64,000 nt of DNA from Streptomyces sp. RKAG293 (lineage in GTDB: Bacteria; Actinomycetota; Actinomycetes; Streptomycetales; Streptomycetaceae), in the NCBI RefSeq assembly GCF_023701745.1, contig NZ_JAJOZB010000001.1, positions 5,989,501 through 6,053,500 on the forward strand, written 5' to 3'. The stretch's first letter is position 1. The number at the start of each line of letters is the position of its first letter. The translations under genes and the position numbers were made by a program. This document shows positions 1 through 6,690 of the stretch, in pieces. Below the pieces are notes generated by a model, which was not told where the DNA came from, did not search any database, and saw only the letters and a program-made list of their open reading frames with translations.

Positions 1-142
1 CGCCGCGCCCCAGGACCGCCTCCTTCTGCAGCAGGCGGCGCTGGTCCCGGTAGGCGGCCACGGCGGCGGCGTCGCCGGGGAAGACGGCATCGGCGGGTAC
101 GCGTGCGCGGGGTGCGTCAACCGCGGTGTTCCGGGGGCTCAT
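1..142 (-). CDS. Third gene of the RiPP-like operon (5' end only, unidentified)
   Basis: An open reading frame starts with ATG at 142 and runs off the left edge, giving 47 visible residues that begin MSPRNTAVDAPRARVPADAV. The start codon lies directly after the TGA stop (143-145) of the upstream methyltransferase gene, with no spacer, so the two genes are very probably translationally coupled and in one operon. The visible stretch is Ala/Arg-rich and contains no motif I recognise. By position it could encode a further tailoring enzyme, protease or transporter for the Asn-rich peptide, but nothing in the sequence shows this. There is no separate Shine-Dalgarno sequence; the end of the methyltransferase gene would have to serve. 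Confidence 0.6.
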   Translation of the reverse strand, partial: MSPRNTAVDAPRARVPADAVFPGDAAAVAAYRDQRRLLQKEAVLGRG

Positions 143-904
143 TCACCAGGCGGCCGGCTCGGCCGGCTCGGAGCGGAACGGCGTCAGCAGCGCCAGGACG
201 GCGCGGTCGACACGGCGCGGGACGGCGGCCGGGAGGTAGAGCGGGCTCGCGAAGAAGACGTTGGCGAGCAGTTCGCCCAGCGAGCCGACCCGGCCCCAGG
301 CGACGGCGGAGGTGCCGTCGGCGGCGGGGCCCGCCTCGACCAGGCAGGCGGGGTGCTCGGCGTCGTAGGCGCGCAGCAGCAGCCGCTGGAGCAGCTCCGC
401 CTGGTCCGCGCCACCGAGGTGGTAGACGAAGGTGTTGAACGCGGGGTTCGGCAGCTGCTGGAAGAGCAGCAGGCGATTGGCGTCGACGACCAGGGTGCCG
501 CGTTCCAGCGGGTCGATCCCCAGGTTGTTGACGGTGGTGGCGAAGTGCGAGACGCCCGGCTCGACATGCAGGGTCAGTTCACCCGCGTCGGCCAGCCGCT
601 GGAGCTGCTGGACGACCGTGACACCGAGCCGTGGGTCGCCGGGCAGCAGGACGGCGATGTCGCCGTCGGACCGCGCCCGGTCCAGGATGCGGCCGAGCAG
701 CCGGCCGAAGTCGTCGTGGTCGCGTGCGCCGGCCAGGTGGAGCGCGTGCAGTGATTCGGTGGGCCGGTCCGTCAGTTCGCGGACGTCGACGGCCGGGTCG
801 ACCAGGTGGAGCACCGCTTCGGCCTCCCGCAGCTGGCGCAGTCCGGCGAGGGTGAGCTGCTCGATCCCCTGGACGCCGAGCCCGACGACCCTGATGCGAT
901 TCAT
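143..904 (-). CDS. Tetrapyrrole-methylase-fold SAM methyltransferase, borosin-like
   Basis: A 253-residue protein with the fold signature of the TP_methylase (cobalamin/sirohaem C-methyltransferase) superfamily. It starts with a Gly-rich SAM strand (VVGLGVQGIEQLTLAGL) and has a later LLPGDPRLG loop and an EPGVSHFATTVNNLGIDP segment. That last segment, followed by LVVDANRLLLF, resembles the backbone amide N-methyltransferase domain of borosin RiPP enzymes (OphMA family and bacterial split borosins) more than porphyrin-pathway enzymes. No cobalamin or sirohaem genes are nearby; the upstream neighbour is an Asn-rich small protein. The tyrosines that act in catalysis in OphMA are not obvious at the equivalent position (LHALHLAGARDHDDF). 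The ATG at 904 follows GGAAGGA at good spacing. Family assignment is firm; a role as a peptide N-methyltransferase is inferred. Confidence 0.8.
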   Translation of the reverse strand: MNRIRVVGLGVQGIEQLTLAGLRQLREAEAVLHLVDPAVDVRELTDRPTESLHALHLAGARDHDDFGRLLGRILDRARSDGDIAVLLPGDPRLGVTVVQQLQRLADAGELTLHVEPGVSHFATTVNNLGIDPLERGTLVVDANRLLLFQQLPNPAFNTFVYHLGGADQAELLQRLLLRAYDAEHPACLVEAGPAADGTSAVAWGRVGSLGELLANVFFASPLYLPAAVPRRVDRAVLALLTPFRSEPAEPAAW

Positions 905-1005
905 CGCGGTTCCTTCCCGGTGACGGTGACGGTGCCGCGCTATGGCGGGGCGGTGCGGGGTGGCGGCGGGTGCGGGTGCGGGTGCGCGGGGCGGTGCGTG
1001 TGCGC

Positions 1006-1038
1006 GGGGCGGTGCGGTCGTCAGGACCGCACCGCCCC
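1006..1038 (-). terminator. Perfect 14-bp hairpin between precursor-like gene and methyltransferase
   Basis: The arm GGGGCGGTGCGGTC (1006-1019) pairs perfectly with GACCGCACCGCCCC (1025-1038) around a 5-nt loop. It lies 7 nt past the stop codon of the Asn-rich ORF and about 100 nt before the methyltransferase start. Such a structure between a peptide precursor and its modifying enzyme usually acts as a partial terminator or 3' stabiliser, so that precursor mRNA exceeds enzyme mRNA. No U-tract follows, which is common in Streptomyces. Confidence 0.65.
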
Positions 1039-1045
1039 GGCGGTG

Positions 1046-1291
1046 TCACGCGTCGCCGTTGTCCGCGTCGATGTCCTCGAGGATCTGCGCGAGGTCGGCC
1101 GGGACGACGCTCTGCAGACGGGGGGTGTTGGCGTTGTTGTTGCCGTTGTTGTTCGAGTCGTTGTTGTTCATGTTGCTGTTGTTGTTGTCCGCGAAGTTCG
1201 TGGTCGCGTTGTTGTTCGCGTTCGCGTTGTTGTTGGAGCTGTTGTTGCTGTTGTTCGAGTCGTTGTTGTTGTTCGACGAGTTGTTGGACAC
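1046..1291 (-). CDS. Asn-rich small protein, candidate RiPP precursor
   Basis: An 81-residue protein with a GTG start at 1291 behind GGAGGA. Thirty-three residues are Asn, 32 of them in the first 55, with Ser, Ala, Asp and Thr making up most of the rest of that part. After residue 55 the composition changes to a non-repetitive acidic tail (TPRLQSVVPADLAQILEDID, then ADNGDA), which looks like a folded or amphipathic recognition element. The order is unusual: in most RiPPs the recognition leader is N-terminal and the core C-terminal. The next gene is a borosin-like methyltransferase, and the pair are separated by a strong hairpin as in many precursor-enzyme operons. No signal peptide or membrane segment is visible. 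It could instead be a non-RiPP low-complexity protein; the ribosome site, operon position and structured tail argue for a real gene. Confidence 0.7.
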   Translation of the reverse strand: MSNNSSNNNNDSNNSNNSSNNNANANNNATTNFADNNNSNMNNNDSNNNGNNNANTPRLQSVVPADLAQILEDIDADNGDA

Positions 1292-1582
1292 GAGTCCTCC
1301 TGCAGCAGTGCTGTGGGTCGGGCGTGGTGCCCGGTCTGCCCGCGTCGAGCAGCACCCCCATGAACCGACACCGCGCTAAAGCCGGGTATGCGCGGGGTTT
1401 GTGCCGGACCACGGCGCCATGACAAGCGCATAGCAACCCCCCGCCGGGTGCTCCCGCGGATGGCAGGGAACGGGCTCTCCGGCAGCCGCCGCACGCCCGT
1501 TCGGCCGGCCGGCCGCCCACCGCCCTTGAGCGGCACCGACCGCCCCGGAAGGCTCGGAGCAGCCGATCCAGGGAGGCTCATC
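1292..1582. promoter_or_regulatory. Divergent intergenic region of the RiPP-like operon and prenyl-synthase-like gene
   Basis: This gap of about 290 nt must carry the promoters of the Asn-rich gene (minus) and the polyprenyl-synthase-like gene (plus). A ribosome site GGGAGG at 1571-1576 serves the rightward gene. I see no convincing -35/-10 pair, no (C/T)AGGGG repeats of the kind found in the PKS cluster and no clear operator. Confidence 0.35.
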
Positions 1583-2536
1583 ATGACCACGCATCCTCTG
1601 CCGCCGAAGACATCCGTCCCCGGGCAACTGCGTGCCGGACTGCTCGACCAGGTGGAGGAGCGGCTGCGCGGCCTGCTGGCCGGGGAGTTCGACCGCTGGC
1701 ACGCGGTGAACCCGAGGGCGGCGAGCCTGGTCGGCTCGATCACCGAGCTGGTGCGGGCGGGCGGCGACCGGATCCGCCCCGTCATCTGCGTCACCGGCTA
1801 CCTCGCCGCGGGCGGCGACCCCACCTCCACCGCGATCGTCGACGCGGCGGCCGCGCTGGAACTGCTCGACACCTGCTTCCTCATCCGCAGCGACATCCGC
1901 GACAACGCCCCGCTGCGGCACGGCATCCCCACCCTGCACGTCAGCCATGCCGCCGAGCACGAGCGCAGCGGCTGGCGCGGTGAGTCCCGGCGCTTCGGCG
2001 AGGGCACCGCGGTCCTCGCGGGGGACCTGGCGCTCGCCTACGCGGACCGGCTCGCGTCGCGGCTGCCGGCCGCCGCGTGGCAGCTGTGGGACGAGTTGCG
2101 CACCGAACGCGTCATCGGCGCCCACACCGACGCCGCCTGTGTGACGGAGTACCTCGACGACCCGTGGCCGGGCCGCTGCATCGCGGGCTGCGCCAAGGGC
2201 TGCGGGGCGGGCTGGTACGCCCTGCACCACCCGCTGCTGCTCGGCGCCGCGCTGGCCGGCCGGCAGGACCTCGCCGCCTCGTACCGCGACTACGCCCGCC
2301 CCCTGCACGCCGCCTGGCGGCTGCGCGGCTTCCTGGAGGGCGGGCCCGGCTACGACTGGGACGCGCAGATGCTGCGCGAGGTGCTGCTGGGCACGGAGGA
2401 GCGGGACACGGCGGAGCGGATCATCTCCCAGCTCGTCGCCCGTGCCGACCGCGTCGTGGACGCCGCGCCGCTCGCCCCCGGCTGGCGCGACGAACTCGCC
2501 GCGTTCGCGATCCGGATCTCCGGCCTGTCGGAGTAG
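1583..2536 (+). CDS. Polyprenyl-synthase-like protein with degraded metal-binding motifs
   Basis: A 317-residue all-helical protein of the trans-isoprenyl diphosphate synthase family. ATG at 1583 follows GGGAGG. The family frame is clear: GDRIRPVIC at about 61-69 matches the GKRLRP substrate loop, and SDIRDNAPLRHG at 103-114 matches the first aspartate motif. The key residues have drifted, however. Lys of GKR is Asp62, the first Asp of DDxxD is Ser103, and the second aspartate motif is replaced by a region around LRGFLEGGPGYDWD (248-261) with no paired Asp. Canonical chain elongation by the three-metal mechanism therefore seems unlikely. The protein may be a non-catalytic or divergent family member. 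It is divergent from the Asn-rich operon and convergent with the ANL gene, so it may belong to either neighbour or to neither. Confidence 0.75.
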   Translation: MTTHPLPPKTSVPGQLRAGLLDQVEERLRGLLAGEFDRWHAVNPRAASLVGSITELVRAGGDRIRPVICVTGYLAAGGDPTSTAIVDAAAALELLDTCFLIRSDIRDNAPLRHGIPTLHVSHAAEHERSGWRGESRRFGEGTAVLAGDLALAYADRLASRLPAAAWQLWDELRTERVIGAHTDAACVTEYLDDPWPGRCIAGCAKGCGAGWYALHHPLLLGAALAGRQDLAASYRDYARPLHAAWRLRGFLEGGPGYDWDAQMLREVLLGTEERDTAERIISQLVARADRVVDAAPLAPGWRDELAAFAIRISGLSE

Positions 2537-2562
2537 CCCGGCCTCCGCACCGTGAACCGGCC

Positions 2563-4353
2563 CTACGCGTCGGGCGCGGGGACCGGGACCGGGCGGGGGA
2601 CGCCCGGCCGGATGCGGGCGAGCCAGCTGCGCAGGCCCTCCTTGCGCAGCTCGCCCCGGTCGTCCCTGGGCAGCGAACCGACCAGCTCCAGCCGGGTCGG
2701 CAGGAACGCGGCGGCGACGCCGCGCCCGGCCAGGTGGTCCCGCAGCTCGACCAGGCCGGGCGGCTCCGCCTCGGTGGTGGGCACGACGACGGCGCACGGC
2801 ATCTCGCCGTACTCCGGATCGACGTAGCCGACCACCGCGGCCTCGCGCACCCGGGGATGGGTCAGCAGCCGCTCCTCCAGCTCGGCCACCGGCACCAGGA
2901 AGATGCCGCCCAGCCGCTCGCCGGCCCGCCGCATGACCTGGACGCCGCCGAGGCCGTCGGCCTTGGCGAGGTCCCCGGTGTCGAGCCAGCCCTCGTCGCG
3001 GTCCCAGGTGATCAGCGGGGCCGGTCCGCCGCCGCGCTGCCACGTCGCCAGGCAGACGGAGGGGCCGCGGACCCGGAGCTGTGACGTCTGCGCGTCCCCG
3101 ACGCCCTCGGCGGGCACCACGGAGACCTCGAGGCCGGGCAGCGGGCGCCCGTCGCTCTCGGCGTTGCGCTCGGCCGGGGTGTCGCCCCGGGTCACCGTGC
3201 CCATGCCCAGCTCGGGGGCGCCCCAGACGGTGCGGACCGGCGCGCCCAGCGCCCCCGGCAGATCGGCGAGCAGCTGGGCCGGCGTGCTGGTGCGCCCGCC
3301 GGAGAGCAGCAGGCGCAGGGCGCCGAGCTCGCGGGGGCGGTGCTGCTGCGCGGCGAGCACCTCGGACCAGTAGACGGGAGCCGCGTACGCCTGGTTGACC
3401 CCGGCGGCGGCCATCAGGTCGAGGCAGCTGCCCGGATCCCAGACGTCCTGGTAGACACCGGTGCCGCCGACCGCGAGCGGCCAGCAGACGCTGTACAGCA
3501 GCGAGGCGAGGGAGGTGAGCGGCAGCGCCGAGTAGAAGACCTCGCCGGGCCGCCGGCCCGGCCCCGCCGGGTCCCGCTGGGTGCTGATGTTCGCGTACAG
3601 GGTGTTGGGGGTGTGCAGGGCGGCGGCGTAGGCATCGCCCAGGCTCATGACGGTGATCATGAGGCTGATCCGGTCCGCCCGGTCGGAGCGCAGGCTCAAC
3701 CGCCGTGCGCGCGGCCCGCGTTCGTGCGGAGTGCGCTGGAAGTACCCGGCGAAGTCGAGGGCGCCCGTCGCGGCGGCGTCACCGATCACCACGCGGTGCC
3801 GCAGCCAGGGGAGCGCCGGGGCGAGATCGGCGAGGGCCTGCGCGTGCGGGAAGCCCTCCCAGACGTCGGGCACCACACAGATCCGCGCCCGGCTGCCCTC
3901 CAGGATCCGTTCCAGGCCGTGCGCACGCACGGTCGGCAGGACGGGGACGGCGAGCGCGCCCACCCGCAGGCAGGCCAGGGTGAGCGCGGCGGCCTCCCAC
4001 CAGCTCGGCAGCTGGAAGGCGACCGGATCGCCGGCGCCGATCCCGAGACGGTCGAGCGCGGCGGCGAACCGGTCGACGTAGAGGGCCAGTTGCGCGTAGC
4101 TGACGGTGACCGTACGGCGGTCGGCAGGGCGGTGGATCCGCTGGGAGACGATGGCGGGCCGGCCGGGGTCCATGGCCGCGGTCCGGTACAGGTCGTGCAG
4201 GAACGTCTCGTCCCGCCACCAGCCCTCGGCCCGGAACCGGGCCGCCACCTCCTCGGGCGGTGTGACGGCGGCCAGCAGCCCGGACAGGTGCCCGGTCGCC
4301 TGCTCCGCCGGGTCCGCGTCCCTGTCCGTACTTCCGTTCACGGTTACGGCCAT
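2563..4353 (-). CDS. ANL-superfamily (acyl-CoA ligase-like) protein lacking catalytic motifs
   Basis: A 596-residue protein with the overall layout of an AMP-forming acyl-CoA ligase, including a WLDTGDLAKADG A7 motif at 456-467 and a C-terminal subdomain. The nucleotide-binding motifs are eroded. The A3 P-loop (normally TSGTTGxPKG) is replaced by a stretch around ITVMSLGDAYAAALHTPNTL (233-252), the A5 motif reads WGAPELGMG (377-385), and the A10 lysine is replaced by Glu568 in RDDRGELRKEGL. Adenylation chemistry is therefore doubtful; it may be a binding or regulatory relative. The ATG at 4353 lies inside the end of the upstream LuxR-type gene (10-nt overlap), so it is translationally coupled to that regulator. 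The longer frame upstream is only the antisense-free extension into that gene and was not used. Confidence 0.75.
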   Translation of the reverse strand: MAVTVNGSTDRDADPAEQATGHLSGLLAAVTPPEEVAARFRAEGWWRDETFLHDLYRTAAMDPGRPAIVSQRIHRPADRRTVTVSYAQLALYVDRFAAALDRLGIGAGDPVAFQLPSWWEAAALTLACLRVGALAVPVLPTVRAHGLERILEGSRARICVVPDVWEGFPHAQALADLAPALPWLRHRVVIGDAAATGALDFAGYFQRTPHERGPRARRLSLRSDRADRISLMITVMSLGDAYAAALHTPNTLYANISTQRDPAGPGRRPGEVFYSALPLTSLASLLYSVCWPLAVGGTGVYQDVWDPGSCLDLMAAAGVNQAYAAPVYWSEVLAAQQHRPRELGALRLLLSGGRTSTPAQLLADLPGALGAPVRTVWGAPELGMGTVTRGDTPAERNAESDGRPLPGLEVSVVPAEGVGDAQTSQLRVRGPSVCLATWQRGGGPAPLITWDRDEGWLDTGDLAKADGLGGVQVMRRAGERLGGIFLVPVAELEERLLTHPRVREAAVVGYVDPEYGEMPCAVVVPTTEAEPPGLVELRDHLAGRGVAAAFLPTRLELVGSLPRDDRGELRKEGLRSWLARIRPGVPRPVPVPAPDA

Positions 4354-6608
4354 CGGCCGACCGACCAGGCCACCTGCACCCGGGAGGTGCAGTTGAGCCG
4401 GCGCATCACCTGGCGGACGTGGTTGACCACCGTCCATTCGGAAATGCCGAGCTGACCGGCTATCTGCCGGTTGGTCAGACCCTCCGAGACGAGCATCGCG
4501 ACCTGGACCTGGCGCGGGGTGAGCGGCTGCGCCGCCGGGCTCTCCTGCTCGGCGTGCGGGGCGGGCACGGCCGCCGCCAGCGCCTCCGCCACGGCCGCGC
4601 CGGGCGCCAGCCGCAGCCCCTCGGCCCACGCGGTGGCGAAGCCCGTCCAGTGCAGCCGCTCCCGCAGCCCCGCCAGCGCCTCCTCCAGCACTCCCCACCG
4701 CTCGTCGGGGACCCTGCCCCCGAAGCTCCGGCGCAGCGCGTCGGCAGCCGCGATCAGCCGGACGGCGCGCGGCTGCTGGCCGGGGGAGGCGCGGAGCAGC
4801 AGCAGCGCGAACGACTCCAGGGTGGCGGGGAGTTCGGTGCGTTCGCCGATCGAGTCGTACAGCCGCAGGCTCTCGCGCAGCGCCCGGCCCGCCGCGTCCA
4901 GGTCCTCACCGTCCTCGGCGAAGGCCGCGGACTCGCGCAGCGCGGTCGCCAGTCCGCGCGGGTCGCGGATCCGCCGGTACGCGTCGAGCGCGCGGTCCAG
5001 CAGTTCCTTCCCCTTGCGGGTCTCGCCCTGCACGCGCAGCGCCCCGGCCAGCGCGGTGCCGGCCTCTGCGGCGGGTCCCGCCGCGCCCAGCGACTCCAGG
5101 GTGGCCAGCGCGGGGCCGAGCGCCGCCTGCGCCCCGGACGGATCGCCCAGCAGCAGCAGCGCCATGCCCATCCGCGCCGTCACCAGCGCGCCCTGCCGGC
5201 GGTCGCCGAGCCGCTTGCACAGCGCGAGCGCGCGGCGGTGCCGCCGAACCGCCAGGTCCGGGTCGCCGAGCGCCGCCGTGAAGGTGCCCGACAGGTCGAC
5301 GAGCCGGGCCCGCACCGGCTCCGGCAGCGTCCCGCCGCCGTCACCCGGGCCGTCCTCGGCGAGGCCGTCGCACCAGTCGAGGCCCTCGCGCAGCCGCCCC
5401 TGGACGAGCCACGGCTGCCGGCACGCGGAGACCAGCGCCGCGACGGCCTCCCGCTCGCCCCGGGCCCGCAGCCGGCGCAGCGCCGCGCTGATGTTGCCGC
5501 TCTCCGCGGCCAGCACACCGAGCCACTTCTCCTGTTCGGTGCCGGCCAGCCGCGGTTCGGTGGCCGTCACCAGCCGCTGGTACTCGCTCGCGTGCCGGTC
5601 CAGGGCCGCGTCCGTGCCGCCCGCCTGCTCCAGCTCGTTGAGCAGGAACGACCGCACCGGCTCGGGGACGGCGAACCGGGGCTCGCCCAGCTCCTGGTCG
5701 ACGACGGTCAGCAGGTTCTTGTCGATCAGCGTCTCCAGCACGTCCTCGGCGCCCACCCGGACCAGCATCGCCAGTCCGAATCCCCGCTCGAAGACGGCCA
5801 GCTGCTCCAGGTGCCCGCGCTGTTCCGCGTCCAGCTGCCGGCAGCTCCACCGCGCGAGCGCCGTCAGCGACCGGTGCCGTTCCGGCGCGTCCACCGGGCC
5901 GCCGGCCAGGATCGTGGTCCGGTGCCGCAGCCGGGCGAGCAGGACGTGCGGCGGGAACAGCCGCAGCCGCCCGGCGGCCAGTTCGACGGCGAGCGGCAGC
6001 CCCTCCAGCAGCGCGCAGATCTCCGCGACGGCCGCGACGTTCTCCGCCGTCAGCGCGAAACCGGGGTCGGCGTCCCGGGCCCGCCGGATGAACAGCGCGA
6101 CCGACGGAACGTCCTGGACCTCCTGCACATCGGGCTCGGCCGCCGCGGCCGTCTCGGGCACCGGCAGCGGTGCGACGGGCAGCAGCCGTTCCCCGTAGAC
6201 GTGCAGCGGCTCCTGGCCGGTGGCCAGCACCACCAACCGGTCGTTGGACGCGATGAGTTCGCCGATCCCGGCGACCGGAGGAACGTCCGGCTGGTCGCAG
6301 CCGTCCAGGACGAGCAGGACGTGCCCCTCGGGCACCCGGTCGGGAAGCGCCTCCCGCGCCAGGTCCACGCACCGCACCTCGTCGAAGAAGTCCGCCGCCC
6401 CGGCGGCTGCCTCCGCCGCGAGCCGGCTCTTCCCGACCCCGGCGGGCCCCGTCAGGGTCAGCAGCCGCACCGACGGATCCCGCAACCGCCCGGCCAGGAC
6501 GACCGTTTCCGTCTCCCGCCCGACCAGACTGCGGCGCGGGCCGAACCGTTCAGGCCCGGCCTGCGGGCGGTCCTGCCGCCGTTCCCGTTCCTGCTGCGAT
6601 ACCGGCAT
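4344..6608 (-). CDS. Large LuxR-family ATPase transcriptional regulator
   Basis: A 754-residue regulator. An N-terminal STAND/NB-ARC-type ATPase has Walker A GPAGVGKS at 54-61 and a Walker B-like VLLVLDGCD near 98. A long helical TPR-like middle follows. The C terminus (about the last 62 residues) is a LuxR-type helix-turn-helix with LTPRQVQVAMLVSEGLTNRQ and a recognition helix around ISEWTVVNHV. Proteins of this build usually activate secondary metabolism promoters. I placed the start at 6608 (MPVSQQERER) because GCAGGGGGAACG precedes it; an in-frame ATG at 6626 would add six residues. It lies 82 nt downstream of the SARP gene on the same strand and overlaps the ANL gene, suggesting a SARP-LuxR-ANL operon. 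Confidence 0.85.
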   Translation of the reverse strand: MPVSQQERERRQDRPQAGPERFGPRRSLVGRETETVVLAGRLRDPSVRLLTLTGPAGVGKSRLAAEAAAGAADFFDEVRCVDLAREALPDRVPEGHVLLVLDGCDQPDVPPVAGIGELIASNDRLVVLATGQEPLHVYGERLLPVAPLPVPETAAAAEPDVQEVQDVPSVALFIRRARDADPGFALTAENVAAVAEICALLEGLPLAVELAAGRLRLFPPHVLLARLRHRTTILAGGPVDAPERHRSLTALARWSCRQLDAEQRGHLEQLAVFERGFGLAMLVRVGAEDVLETLIDKNLLTVVDQELGEPRFAVPEPVRSFLLNELEQAGGTDAALDRHASEYQRLVTATEPRLAGTEQEKWLGVLAAESGNISAALRRLRARGEREAVAALVSACRQPWLVQGRLREGLDWCDGLAEDGPGDGGGTLPEPVRARLVDLSGTFTAALGDPDLAVRRHRRALALCKRLGDRRQGALVTARMGMALLLLGDPSGAQAALGPALATLESLGAAGPAAEAGTALAGALRVQGETRKGKELLDRALDAYRRIRDPRGLATALRESAAFAEDGEDLDAAGRALRESLRLYDSIGERTELPATLESFALLLLRASPGQQPRAVRLIAAADALRRSFGGRVPDERWGVLEEALAGLRERLHWTGFATAWAEGLRLAPGAAVAEALAAAVPAPHAEQESPAAQPLTPRQVQVAMLVSEGLTNRQIAGQLGISEWTVVNHVRQVMRRLNCTSRVQVAWSVGRWP

Positions 6609-6690
6609 CGTTCCCCCTGCCCTCATAGGACGCGGTCATGGTCGGCTCCTCGGCCAAAGCAGAACTAAAACCTGGCGCCGGATGTGCGGT

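Noticed and set aside
143..904. Cobalamin or sirohaem pathway methylase
   Set aside because: The fold is shared, but no other tetrapyrrole genes are present and the central segments resemble borosin methyltransferases more; kept as the alternative.
942..1422. Plus-strand frames rich in Val, Leu or Cys over the Asn-rich ORF
   Set aside because: They are complements of the AAC repeats and have no ribosome site; only the minus-strand Asn frame has a GGAGGA-GTG start and a non-repetitive tail.
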